A stretch of 10,530 bases of DNA from an uncultured Eubacteriales bacterium. Its GTDB lineage: Bacteria > Bacillota > Clostridia > Lachnospirales > Anaerotignaceae. Every line of letters starts with the position of its first letter. Positions within the stretch are counted from its first letter, which is position 1. Below are positions 1 to 7,266 of the stretch, piece after piece. The position numbers and the translations under genes are program-made. The stretch covers positions 1 through 10,530 of the forward strand of contig CABPCX010000034.1 in assembly GCA_902406135.1 (NCBI GenBank), written 5' to 3'. A model generated the notes under the pieces. The model made no database searches. It was not told the origin of the DNA and saw only the letters and a list, made by a program, of their open reading frames with translations.

Positions 1-162
<162 letters not shown>

Positions 163-183
163 TTACCTCCTAGGTTTTTCCTC

Positions 184-242
184 CGCATTATCCAAGCCGC
201 CAAAACTCCGAGCAGGAGCACCCTGCGGCCGAGTCAAATGCG
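184..242 (-). promoter_or_regulatory. Candidate structured rpsB mRNA leader (three stacked helices)
   Basis: Read on the minus strand, the roughly 100-nt leader between the rpsB promoter and its ribosome binding site can fold into one long interrupted hairpin. The outer helix is CGCATT (237-242) with AATGCG (184-189); the middle helix is GGCCGC (225-230) with GCGGCT (195-200), including one G-U; the inner helix is CTCC (215-218) with GGAG (206-209). Internal loops separate them and TGCTC forms the terminal loop. The outer helix ends about 14 nt before the Shine-Dalgarno. Many ribosomal protein operons are autoregulated through such leaders, and S2 autoregulation of rpsB-tsf is known in E. coli. 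That this hairpin binds S2 is inference; I cannot match it to a named RNA family. Confidence 0.45.
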
Positions 243-267
243 TGTGTTTTAATCAGTTACGGCAGAT

Positions 268-296
268 ATTATATCACTAAATCCGCATAAATACAA
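268..296 (-). promoter_or_regulatory. rpsB promoter, sigma-A type with extended -10
   Basis: On the minus strand there is TTGTAT (291-296) and, after exactly 17 bases, a perfect TATAAT (268-273). The -10 is preceded by TGA, giving an extended -10 element. Transcription would start near 261-262, leaving a 5' leader of about 100 nt before the rpsB start codon. It lies between the topA terminator and rpsB, as expected for a strong, independent ribosomal protein promoter. Confidence 0.8.
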
Positions 297-318
297 TACA
301 TTTTTTATTTTTTACCCT

Positions 319-344
319 AAAAAAGACGCGGAAAATTCCGCGTC
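319..344 (-). terminator. Rho-independent terminator of the dprA-topA operon
   Basis: Just after the topA stop codon the minus strand carries the GC-rich arm GACGCGGAA (336-344) and its perfect complement TTCCGCGTC (325-333), followed by six T (319-324). The stem is up to 9 bp with a tight A/T loop. On the plus strand the T tract is weak and no plus-strand gene precedes it, so it serves topA only and shields the rpsB promoter from read-through. Confidence 0.9.
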
Positions 345-350
345 CTTTTA

Positions 351-2543
351 TTAATCTTCAGATTCTTCCTTTTTTTCTGTCACAAAACCGCATTTTTCAT
401 TGGAACATACTAATTTTACAGGTTCTTTGCCCTTTTCAAGCATATATGAGCCGCATTTAGGACATTTCTCCTTGGCCGGTTTATCCCATGAAACAAAGTC
501 ACATTCGGGATTATGCTCACAGCCGTAATATGTTCTTCCCTTTTTGGATTTTTTCTTCATAACCATACCGCCGCATTTTGGACATTCAACGTCGGCAGGC
601 TCAAAATAGGGTTTTGCGTTATTACATTCGGGATATCCGGGACAGGCAAGGAATTTTCCGTATCTGCCTATCTTTATAACCATCTTTCTTCCGCATTTTT
701 CGCATACGATATCCGTTTCTTCGTCTTTTATCTCAACCTTCTCCAGCTTTTCCATTGCTGTTTCAAGCTGCTCGCTGAACATGGGATAAAAATCTCTTAT
801 TACCTTTTTCCATTCGTCAAGGCCTTCTTCCACCCTGTCCAGCTCGTTTTCCATCTCGGCAGTAAATCCTATGTTTACTATCTCAGGGAAATATTCCTTC
901 ATAATGTCATTTACGATTTCTCCAAGCTCAGTGGGGAAAATGGCTTTCTTTTCCTTAGACACGTAGTTTCTTGCCTGGATTGTGGCAAGTATGGGCGCAT
1001 AGGTACTTGGACGTCCTATTCCCAGTTCTTCCATGGTCTTTATCAAAGATGCATCTGTATATCTTGCGGGAGGCTGTGAAAAATGCTGCTCAGGTACTAT
1101 GTCCTTTATTTTAAGCACACAGTTTTCCTCTATCTTAGGGAACTTTATTATATTTTCAGTCTCTTCCACGCGGTTATATACTTCCAAAAATCCTTTAAAC
1201 TTTATTGCTGATGCATTTATTCTGAAAATATATCCCGCTGCCTCTATGGATACTCCCATGGTCTCATAGACTGCCGGCGCCATCTGGCTTGAAACAAATC
1301 TTTCCCATATAAGTTTATAAAGCTTAAACTGGTCGTTGGAAAGAGATGCCTTAAGACTTTCAGGTGTCCTGTATGAATATGTGGGTCTTATGGCCTCGTG
1401 GGCATCCTGAGCTGTCTTTTTGGTTTTATATATATTTCTCTCCGCAGGGAGGAATTTATCGCCTATGTCGTTTTTAATAAATTCTGTAACCTGTTCGTAT
1501 GCTTCATCGGAAACACGTACAGAGTCAGTTCTGATATAGGATACAAGACCTACTGTGCCTTCACCCTTTATCTCAACACCTTCATAAAGCTGCTGGGCAA
1601 GCATCATTGTTTTCTGCGCTGTAAAGTTCAAATATTTACTTGCTTCCTGCTGGAGTGTACTTGTTGTAAAAGGAGGATAAGGCTTTCTTATCTTTTCGCT
1701 TCTCTTTACTTCTTTAACAACAAAGTCTTTTCCGTTTACGGCATTAAGTACTTTATCAGTGTCTTCCTTGCTCTTAAGCTCTATTTTTCCTTCGGCTGTT
1801 CCGTAAAGCTTAGCCTCAAACTCATTTGATGAGCCGTCATTTACAAAGGCGCTTACTGTCCAGTATTCTTCCGGTATAAAGCTTCTTATTTCTTCTTCAC
1901 GGTCACATATCATCTTTAATGCGGCGGACTGTACCCTTCCTCCGCTGAGACGTCCCTTTACCTTCTGCCAGAGCAGGTTGCTTACGGGGTAACCAACTAT
2001 TCTGTCTAATACACGTCTTGCCTGCTGGGCATTTACAAGATTCATATCTATGCCTCTTGCGTTTTTAATGGACTTTTCTACGGCGTCCTTTGTTATCTCG
2101 TTAAATGTTATTCTGTCAGTCTTGCTTTCATCAAGATTAAGGGCCGTAATAAGATGCCAGCTTATGGCTTCTCCTTCACGGTCAGGGTCAGTTGCCAGAT
2201 ATATTTTATCCGCATTTTTTGCTTCTTTTCTAAGGGCACTTAAAAGCTCGCCCTTGCCTCTTATTGTTATATATTTAGGCTCATAATCGTTTTCAATATC
2301 TATTCCAAGCTGGCTTTTGGGCAGGTCTCTTACATGTCCCATGGAAGCCATAACAGTATAGTTTTTACCTAAAAATTTGGTTATTGTACTTGCCTTTGCG
2401 GGAGACTCCACAATAACAAGGTTCTTCTTAGCTTTTTTTGTTTTTTTAGTAGTTTTCTTGGCTGCGGAAGCAGTCTTTTTTGCTGTTTTATTTTTTGCTG
2501 TTGTCTTTTTTTTCGCAGCATTTTCTGTCACAGTTTCAGCCAC
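351..2543 (-). CDS. topA: DNA topoisomerase I (type IA) with lysine-rich N-terminal tail
   Basis: Type IA topoisomerase, which relaxes negatively supercoiled DNA by cutting one strand through a 5'-phosphotyrosine. The TOPRIM domain starts at VIVESPAKA (E46) and holds the acidic metal-binding motif DPDREGEAISWH (D119, D121, E123). GRLSGGRVQSAAL follows at 198-208, and the active-site tyrosine is Y336 in SYIRTDS. The C-terminus has three four-cysteine zinc-finger modules at about 614-640, 654-681 and 694-708. The 730 residues are slightly more than the roughly 690 of B. subtilis TopA; the excess is a Lys/Ala/Thr-rich tail at about residues 9-40. Translation starts at GTG 2541-2543, with AGGAGG at 2551-2556 seven bases upstream. 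The gene follows dprA by 17 bases and is almost certainly cotranscribed with it. Confidence 0.97.
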   Translation of the reverse strand: MAETVTENAAKKKTTAKNKTAKKTASAAKKTTKKTKKAKKNLVIVESPAKASTITKFLGKNYTVMASMGHVRDLPKSQLGIDIENDYEPKYITIRGKGELLSALRKEAKNADKIYLATDPDREGEAISWHLITALNLDESKTDRITFNEITKDAVEKSIKNARGIDMNLVNAQQARRVLDRIVGYPVSNLLWQKVKGRLSGGRVQSAALKMICDREEEIRSFIPEEYWTVSAFVNDGSSNEFEAKLYGTAEGKIELKSKEDTDKVLNAVNGKDFVVKEVKRSEKIRKPYPPFTTSTLQQEASKYLNFTAQKTMMLAQQLYEGVEIKGEGTVGLVSYIRTDSVRVSDEAYEQVTEFIKNDIGDKFLPAERNIYKTKKTAQDAHEAIRPTYSYRTPESLKASLSNDQFKLYKLIWERFVSSQMAPAVYETMGVSIEAAGYIFRINASAIKFKGFLEVYNRVEETENIIKFPKIEENCVLKIKDIVPEQHFSQPPARYTDASLIKTMEELGIGRPSTYAPILATIQARNYVSKEKKAIFPTELGEIVNDIMKEYFPEIVNIGFTAEMENELDRVEEGLDEWKKVIRDFYPMFSEQLETAMEKLEKVEIKDEETDIVCEKCGRKMVIKIGRYGKFLACPGYPECNNAKPYFEPADVECPKCGGMVMKKKSKKGRTYYGCEHNPECDFVSWDKPAKEKCPKCGSYMLEKGKEPVKLVCSNEKCGFVTEKKEESED

Positions 2544-2560
2544 TTGTGTACCTCCTACAC

Positions 2561-3655
2561 TTAATATACTAATACATATCTCTGGCCGGGAAGTTTGGCT
2601 ACGATTTTCCTTATTTCCAAAACCGTAAGCTCCGACCTGAGTCTGGTCTCATTCATTCCAGTTTTAGCCGCAAGCTCATCAAAGCTCATAGGTTCTCCCA
2701 ATGCTTCTATTATTATTCTTCCTGTCTCTCCTATGCCGCTCAGCTCGGGCTTTTCATCTTTTCCGTTATGTTTTTTAATATACCTTTCATCAATTCCCAT
2801 TTCAAGCAGAATATCTTCATAAGAAAGCACCGGCGGACAGCCGTCCCTTATAAGTCTGTTTGTACCTTCGCTGTACTTGCTGAATATACTGCCGGGTACC
2901 GCAAATATGCTTCTACCATACTTAAGAGCATCATCAACCGTTGATGAAGTGCCGCTTTTTAATTCTGCTTCAACTATTATCAAGACTTCAGACAGTCCGG
3001 CAATTATCCTGTTTCTTCTTACGAAATCTGAGCCATAAGTCTTTGCACCGGGAGCATATTCAGATAAAATACAGCCGCCCTCGTTTATTATCCTTTCCAT
3101 CAAACCTCTGTTTTCAGCCGGATAACATCTATCGATGGCCGTACCCATCACCGCAACGGTAATGCCTTTATTTTTCAGGGTGCCGTATGCGGAATATGAA
3201 TCTATGCCTGCCGCCAGACCGCTTACAATCGTTATTCCCCTTTTAGCCAGGTCGCCTGACAATTTTAAAGCTGCCTGTTTTCCATACTGAGTACACCGTC
3301 TTGAGCCTACCATAGAAACAAATCTTGAATCTGTTTTAGGAAAACTTCCTTTATAATAAAGGCCAATTGGCGCATCGTCAATATCTTTTAATCCTTTTGG
3401 GTAATTTTCATTGAAAAATGACATATAATCAGAACCTGATTTTTCAAGGGACTCCATATATTTTTCGAGGCTTCCGTCCACAGATGAGGCGGCTATCTTA
3501 TATGCCTCTTCGGCGCAGATAACTTCTTCAAGCTCATCTCTTTCGGCTTTATATATTTCCTCTGCACTGCCAAAATATGCAGTCAGTCTCTTGATTTTTG
3601 ACAGGTTCATGCCGTCTATACGGCTCAGCCACATCACATAATAATCATCTTTCAT
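2561..3655 (-). CDS. dprA: DNA processing protein DprA (Smf)
   Basis: DprA binds incoming single-stranded DNA during natural transformation and loads RecA on it; it is also widespread in bacteria not known to be competent. The 364-residue protein has a helical SAM/HhH-like N-terminus (about 5-60) and a Rossmann-type core (about 110-285). Core motifs visible are VGSRRCTQYG (116-125), SGLAAGIDSYSA (145-156), RRNRIIAGLS (213-222), KSGTSSTVDDAL (233-244) with GRSIFAVPG (247-255), and GTNRLIRDG (264-272). A winged-helix DprA C-terminal domain spans about 306-364. The length is normal. The ATG at 3653-3655 has a modest Shine-Dalgarno, AGGTGG. It heads the dprA-topA operon, a long-conserved Firmicute arrangement, and is divergent from comM, another transformation protein. 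Competence in this organism cannot be concluded from these genes alone. Confidence 0.96.
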   Translation of the reverse strand: MKDDYYVMWLSRIDGMNLSKIKRLTAYFGSAEEIYKAERDELEEVICAEEAYKIAASSVDGSLEKYMESLEKSGSDYMSFFNENYPKGLKDIDDAPIGLYYKGSFPKTDSRFVSMVGSRRCTQYGKQAALKLSGDLAKRGITIVSGLAAGIDSYSAYGTLKNKGITVAVMGTAIDRCYPAENRGLMERIINEGGCILSEYAPGAKTYGSDFVRRNRIIAGLSEVLIIVEAELKSGTSSTVDDALKYGRSIFAVPGSIFSKYSEGTNRLIRDGCPPVLSYEDILLEMGIDERYIKKHNGKDEKPELSGIGETGRIIIEALGEPMSFDELAAKTGMNETRLRSELTVLEIRKIVAKLPGQRYVLVY

Positions 3656-3677
3656 AAAAATCCACCTGTGGTTTATC

Positions 3678-3699
3678 TAAAAGTTATACACGACTTTTA
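3678..3699. promoter_or_regulatory. Inverted repeat over the dprA transcription start (possible operator)
   Basis: A perfect 7-bp inverted repeat, TAAAAGT (3678-3684) and ACTTTTA (3693-3699), is separated by eight bases. One arm touches the dprA -10 box and the dyad covers the predicted start of transcription, a position where a repressor would block initiation. As RNA it would be a weak AU-rich hairpin, so a DNA-binding site is the better reading. No known regulator consensus is recognised, and a chance dyad in AT-rich DNA is possible. Confidence 0.3.
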
Positions 3700-3727
3700 T
3701 AATATATTGTTTTTCATTTAAATTCAA
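3699..3727 (-). promoter_or_regulatory. Promoter of the dprA-topA operon
   Basis: The minus strand shows TTGAAT (3722-3727) and, after 17 bases, TATTAT (3699-3704). Predicted transcription start is near 3692, about 37 nt before the dprA ATG. It is placed back to back with the comM promoter in the 160-bp divergent spacer. Confidence 0.7.
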
Positions 3728-3762
3728 TACTAATATTTTTTCACCGAAAACTTTCATATATA

Positions 3763-3791
3763 TTGCTAAAAAACATACAAGTTGTTATCAT
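3763..3791 (+). promoter_or_regulatory. Candidate comM promoter
   Basis: On the plus strand TTGCTA (3763-3768) and TATCAT (3786-3791) are 17 bases apart. The start would be near 3798, giving a very short leader just ahead of the GGAGG at 3805-3809. The boxes are less close to consensus than those of the other promoters here, and the spacer is AT-rich, so alternatives exist. Confidence 0.45.
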
Positions 3792-3816
3792 ATATCTATA
3801 GATTGGAGGGGTGTTT

Positions 3817-5334
3817 ATGCTGTCCAAAGTTTTGAGCGGCGCTGTAAGCGGAATAAACGGATACGCAGTAAATGTGGAGGTCGACATATCAAACGGTTTT
3901 CCCTGTTTTGAAATAGTAGGGCTCCCCGGGTCGGCGGTAAAGGAATCAAAAGAAAGAGTAAGGACTGCCATAAAAAATTCAGGCATTGAACTTCCCGCTA
4001 AGCGCATAACAGTAAACTTGGCTCCAGCTGACACTAAAAAAGAAGGTCCTGCCTTTGACCTGCCCATAGCCCTTGGCGTACTTTCCTGTTTGGAAAAGAT
4101 AAACAAATCCGTTATACAGGACAGTCTTATAATAGGCGAGCTGTCTCTCGACGGCAGCATACGCCCCGTCAGAGGAGTACTTCCAATAGTATACGGAGCC
4201 TTCAAAAACGGCATCAAAAAATGCATTGTTCCTCCTGAAAACGCCGATGAGGCTGCCCTTGTGGAAGGAATGGAAGTATATGCCTATAACGACATTTCCG
4301 AAATAATAAAGGGCATAACACCCCAGATACATAAAGTTGATATAAAAGATATATTTTCATCGGAAAGCCTGCTTCCTGCCCCCGATTTTTCCGACGTTAA
4401 AGGCCAGGAATTTGTAAAGAGGGCAATGGAGATAGCAGCGGCTGGATACCATAATATTCTTCTGAGCGGACATCCGGGAAGCGGTAAGACTATGCTCGCA
4501 AGACGTCTGCCCTCTATTCTGCCGGATTTGACCTTTGAAGAAAGCATAGAGATAACAAAGATATACAGTGTCTCAGGTCTTTTACAAAACGGAAAGTCTC
4601 TTATAACCAGACGTCCTTTCCGTGCTCCGCATCATACCGTTTCCGCAGCCGCGCTTACAGGCGGAGGAGGCATACCGAGACCGGGTGAAGTCAGCCTGGC
4701 CCACTACGGAGTTCTTTTCCTTGATGAACTGCCGGAATTTAAGCGAGATGTGCTTGAGGTACTGCGCCAGCCCATGGAAGACGGAATAGTTACCATATCC
4801 AGAGTAAATGCCACTGCCCAATATCCTTCGGATTTTATGCTCGTGGCGGCCATGAATCCATGTCCCTGCGGATATCTCGGTGATAAAAAATGCCACTGCT
4901 CCATGAGCGAAATAACAAACTACAGGAAAAAAATATCAGGACCGCTTCTTGACAGAATAGATATTTATGCAGACACCCCTGATGTATCCTACAAGGATTT
5001 AAACAGTTCGGAAAAAGCCGAAAGTTCTAAAGAAATAAAAAAGCGCGTCACAGCCGCAAGAAACATACAGCTTGAAAGATATAAGGATTCCGGTATTTTC
5101 TTTAATTCAAGGCTTACTACGCCTCTTATGGAAAAATACTGCGTACTTGAAAAGGACGCCGAAGAGCTTCTCAAAGAAGCCTTTGACAGTCTTAATCTCA
5201 GTGCCAGGTCCTATCATAAAATACTTAAAGTATCCCGTACTATCGCTGACCTTGCAGGCAGTGAAAAAATCGGCCTTGAACATCTGGCAGAGGCCCTTCA
5301 GTACAGAGGATTTTCTTCCCAGGATATAATATAA
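3817..5334 (+). CDS. comM: ComM/YifB-family Mg-chelatase-like AAA+ ATPase
   Basis: Member of the YifB/ComM family; ComM of Gram-negative bacteria is a hexameric helicase that drives branch migration during natural transformation. The 505-residue protein has the ChlI/Lon-protease-like N-terminal domain (about 1-165, with FEIVGLPGSAVKESKERVRTA), then an AAA+ domain with Walker A GHPGSGKT (218-225), RPFRAPHHTVS (266-276) and Walker B VLFLDE (299-304), and a Mg-chelatase-like C-terminal domain (about 400-505). A Cys cluster at 349-361 (CPCG then CHC) is usual for the family. ATG 3817 is chosen because GGAGG (3805-3809) lies seven bases upstream; the in-frame GTG at 3811 is only one base from it. 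The gene stands alone between its own promoter and terminator, divergent from dprA, which supports a DNA-uptake or recombination role. Confidence 0.93.
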   Translation: MLSKVLSGAVSGINGYAVNVEVDISNGFPCFEIVGLPGSAVKESKERVRTAIKNSGIELPAKRITVNLAPADTKKEGPAFDLPIALGVLSCLEKINKSVIQDSLIIGELSLDGSIRPVRGVLPIVYGAFKNGIKKCIVPPENADEAALVEGMEVYAYNDISEIIKGITPQIHKVDIKDIFSSESLLPAPDFSDVKGQEFVKRAMEIAAAGYHNILLSGHPGSGKTMLARRLPSILPDLTFEESIEITKIYSVSGLLQNGKSLITRRPFRAPHHTVSAAALTGGGGIPRPGEVSLAHYGVLFLDELPEFKRDVLEVLRQPMEDGIVTISRVNATAQYPSDFMLVAAMNPCPCGYLGDKKCHCSMSEITNYRKKISGPLLDRIDIYADTPDVSYKDLNSSEKAESSKEIKKRVTAARNIQLERYKDSGIFFNSRLTTPLMEKYCVLEKDAEELLKEAFDSLNLSARSYHKILKVSRTIADLAGSEKIGLEHLAEALQYRGFSSQDII

Positions 5335-5336
5335 TT

Positions 5337-5367
5337 ATCCGCCCTTTTCAGGGCGGATTTTTGTTTT
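5337..5367 (+). terminator. Rho-independent terminator of comM
   Basis: Two bases after the comM stop codon an 8-bp perfect stem, ATCCGCCC (5337-5344) with GGGCGGAT (5351-5358), closes a six-base loop and is followed by the T-rich run TTTTTGTTTT. This cleanly ends the comM transcript before the mtnA promoter. Confidence 0.92.
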
Positions 5368-5385
5368 CCTCCAAAGGTCAAAATA

Positions 5386-5414
5386 TTGTAATCTCCGTTG
5401 TAAAATGCTATTAT
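5386..5414 (+). promoter_or_regulatory. Promoter of the mtnA-aldolase operon, extended -10
   Basis: TTGTAA (5386-5391) and TATTAT (5409-5414) are separated by 17 bases, with TGC directly before the -10 box (extended -10). Transcription would begin near 5421, leaving a leader of about 73 nt before the mtnA start codon. Confidence 0.75.
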
Positions 5415-5429
5415 TTAATTAGAAAATAC

Positions 5430-5495
5430 GGCATTGCCTGAGGACAAAAGCCAATAAAATTCTGTCCCCAGACTGCTTTAAGGAGGAATGGCAGT
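5430..5495 (+). promoter_or_regulatory. Candidate structured leader of mtnA
   Basis: The leader contains a hairpin of CTGAGGACA (5438-5446) with TGTCCCCAG (5463-5471), nine positions with one A-C mismatch and a 16-nt loop. Downstream, ACTGC (5472-5476) can pair with GCAGT (5491-5495), placing the AGGAGG at 5481-5486 in the loop and covering the GTG start. The same 3' strand, GGCAGT (5490-5495), can instead pair with ATTGCC (5433-5438), so two exclusive folds are possible. This resembles a translational switch, but I recognise no known riboswitch (the SAM-I core is absent). The pairing may be fortuitous. Confidence 0.3.
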
Positions 5496-6579
5496 GAAAA
5501 ATATTATGGACTATGATACTGTAGCGCTCGACGAGAAAAATAACGCAATAGTTATAATCGACCAGACAAAGCTGCCCTACAGTACCGAAATTTTAAGCCT
5601 TAAAACTCAAAAAGAGATATGGAACGCCATTTATCTGCTTCAGGTAAGAGGGGCTCCCGCCATAGGCGTAACAGCCGCTATGGGTATATATCTCGCCGCA
5701 AGGAAAATAAAAGCAGACAGCTTTGAAGATTTCTACAGACAGTTTAAAGAAGCGTCTGATTATCTGGATTCCGCCCGTCCGACAGCAGTCAATCTTTCCT
5801 GGGCACTTAAGCGTATGGGAAAAATAGTTGAAAATAACAAGGAGAAACCTATACCTGAAATAGTGGAAGCCCTCAGAAAAGAGGCCATCGAAATAAGAGA
5901 CGAGGATATACGCGTATGCAAAGCCATAGGCGAATACGGCCTCAGCCTTGTAAAACCCGGCGACGGACTTCTTACCCACTGCAATGCCGGAAAACTTGCC
6001 ACCGTTAAATACGGTACGGCAACGGCTCCCATGTACCTGGGCCACGAAAAAGGATATAATTTTAAAGTATTTTCAGATGAAACCCGTCCTCTCCTTCAGG
6101 GTGCAAGACTTACAAGTTTTGAATTAAGCCAGTCCGGTCTAGATGTTACTCTTATATGCGACAATATGGCAGCATCCGTAATGCGAAAGGGCCTTGTAAA
6201 CGCGGTATTTGTAGGCTGTGACAGAGTTGCGGCAAACGGAGATACCGCAAATAAGATAGGAACATCCATGGTAGCCCTCGCGGCTAAAAGATATAATGTT
6301 CCGTTTTATGTATGTGCCCCTACCTCGACCATAGATATGAATACAAGTACAGGAGCCGATATAAATATTGAGCTTCGTCCCGACCATGAAGTTACCGAAA
6401 TGTGGTATTCAAAAAGAATGGCTCCCGAAGGCGTAAAGGTATTTAACCCTGCCTTTGATGTTACCGACAATGACCTCATAACGGCCATAATAACCGAATA
6501 CGGCATAGCAAGGCCGCCCTACAATGAATCTTTCAAAAAAATATTTGAGAAAAAAGAGGCTTCAGAAAAGAAGGGATAA
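5494..6579 (+). CDS. mtnA: S-methyl-5-thioribose-1-phosphate isomerase
   Basis: Converts methylthioribose-1-phosphate (or the 5-deoxyribose-1-phosphate analogue) to the ribulose-1-phosphate form in salvage of S-adenosylmethionine by-products. The protein belongs to the eIF2B alpha/beta/delta-like isomerases. Family signatures present are RGAPAIG (52-58), ARPTAVNL (94-101), [12 protein letters not shown] (159-170) with catalytic Cys163, DNMAASVM (223-230), [17 protein letters not shown] (241-257) with catalytic Asp243, and ELRPDHEVT (293-301). The length of 361 residues is typical. GTG 5494 is preferred over ATG 5488 because AGGAGG (5481-5486) is seven bases from the GTG but one base from the ATG. 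An aldolase gene follows two bases downstream. A related ribose-1,5-bisphosphate isomerase is a less likely reading given the motif match. Confidence 0.94.
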   Translation: MKNIMDYDTVALDEKNNAIVIIDQTKLPYSTEILSLKTQKEIWNAIYLLQVRGAPAIGVTAAMGIYLAARKIKADSFEDFYRQFKEASDYLDSARPTAVNLSWALKRMGKIVENNKEKPIPEIVEALRKEAIEIRDEDIRVCKAIGEYGLSLVKPGDGLLTHCNAGKLATVKYGTATAPMYLGHEKGYNFKVFSDETRPLLQGARLTSFELSQSGLDVTLICDNMAASVMRKGLVNAVFVGCDRVAANGDTANKIGTSMVALAAKRYNVPFYVCAPTSTIDMNTSTGADINIELRPDHEVTEMWYSKRMAPEGVKVFNPAFDVTDNDLITAIITEYGIARPPYNESFKKIFEKKEASEKKG

Positions 6580-6581
6580 TT

Positions 6582-7226
6582 ATGAAATTATTTAAAAAGC
6601 TTTTAGTTGACAGCGCCAAAAGAGTTGAAAACTCAAAACTTGCGGCTGAAACCTGGGGAAATCTCAGTGTTCGAGATCCCAAAAGCGGATATATATTTCT
6701 TACTCCCGGAGGGATAAAACACTGTGATATAACCGAAGACGACATAGTCGTATGCGATGCCTTCGGCCGCATAATCGAAGGAAAAAGAAAGCCTACCGTA
6801 GAAATGCTGATGCATATAACTATTTATCAAAACCGGCCGGAAATAAACGCAGTGATACATACTCATCCTGTTTACTCTCTTGTATACGCGGCTCAGGGAA
6901 AGGATATCCCCCTGATACTTGACGAAGCTGCCCAGACTTTAGGCGAACGTGTAAAGTGTGCCGAATATGCCCTTCCCGGCAGTCCGGCCCTTGCAAAAAA
7001 CTGTATCGAAGCCCTGGGTACAAAGGCTAAAGCCTGTCTGTTAAAATGCCACGGAGCCGTATGCATAGGTGAAGATATGTATGAAGCATTTACAGTAGTT
7101 GAAGTTTTGGAAACAACTGCAAGGGTCCTTTGTCTTATAGAATGTTCCGGCGGAAAGGCCCTCACCTGTTCTCAGGATAATTTTGATAAACTCAGCAGTA
7201 TGCTTAGGGACTATAAACAGAATTAA
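6582..7226 (+). CDS. Class II aldolase (FucA/AraD family), probably for a ribulose-1-phosphate salvage product
   Basis: Zinc-dependent class II aldolase of 214 residues, the family size. Visible are the phosphate-binding GNLSV (26-30) and TPGG (41-44), the catalytic acid E74 in KPTVEMLMH, zinc ligands H93 and H95 in HTHP, and H157 in KCHGAV. The HTHP context fits L-fuculose-phosphate-type aldolases better than MtnB dehydratase, but the two families are homologous and MtnB cannot be fully excluded. ATG 6582 begins two bases after the mtnA stop, with AAGGG inside the mtnA tail as ribosome binding site, implying translational coupling. Next to mtnA, the likely job is cleavage of 5-methylthioribulose-1-phosphate or 5-deoxyribulose-1-phosphate to dihydroxyacetone phosphate and an aldehyde (DHAP shunt; Ald2/DrdA). 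This substrate is inference from context. Confidence 0.85.
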   Translation: MKLFKKLLVDSAKRVENSKLAAETWGNLSVRDPKSGYIFLTPGGIKHCDITEDDIVVCDAFGRIIEGKRKPTVEMLMHITIYQNRPEINAVIHTHPVYSLVYAAQGKDIPLILDEAAQTLGERVKCAEYALPGSPALAKNCIEALGTKAKACLLKCHGAVCIGEDMYEAFTVVEVLETTARVLCLIECSGGKALTCSQDNFDKLSSMLRDYKQN

Positions 7227-7230
7227 TAAC

Positions 7231-7266
7231 AAAAAGCAGGGAATCAAATTCCCTGCTTTATTTATT
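7231..7266. terminator. Bidirectional terminator between convergent aldolase and lysC genes
   Basis: A perfect 12-bp stem, AAAGCAGGGAAT (7233-7244) with its complement (7248-7259), closes a three-base loop. On the plus strand it is followed by TTTATTTATT, and on the minus strand by TTTTTGTTATT. It sits in the 38-bp gap between the aldolase stop codon and the lysC stop codon and can end both converging transcripts. Confidence 0.92.

Noticed and set aside
1398..1829. Long open frame on the plus strand opposite topA, and others at 513-1079 and 2377-2628.
   Set aside because: They lie wholly or mostly over conserved topA coding sequence, have no Shine-Dalgarno or family motif, and their hydrophobic, Phe-rich translations are typical of antisense shadows.
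3684..3692. DnaA box-like TTATACACG in the dprA-comM spacer.
   Set aside because: It deviates from TTATCCACA at two positions and stands alone, with no box cluster or AT-rich unwinding element; it gives no support for an origin.
3811..3816. In-frame GTG upstream of the chosen comM start, adding two residues.
   Set aside because: It is one base from GGAGG, too close for initiation; ATG 3817 has the normal seven-base spacing and gives the family-typical N-terminus.
4861..4901. Cysteine cluster in ComM (CPCG then CHC) as an unusual zinc site.
   Set aside because: This cluster is a regular feature of the YifB/ComM family, so it is not novel here.
5368..5493. SAM-I or other known SAM riboswitch ahead of mtnA.
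   Set aside because: The leader is about 73 nt and lacks the SAM-I core and kink-turn sequence; it also shows no terminator-antiterminator pair.
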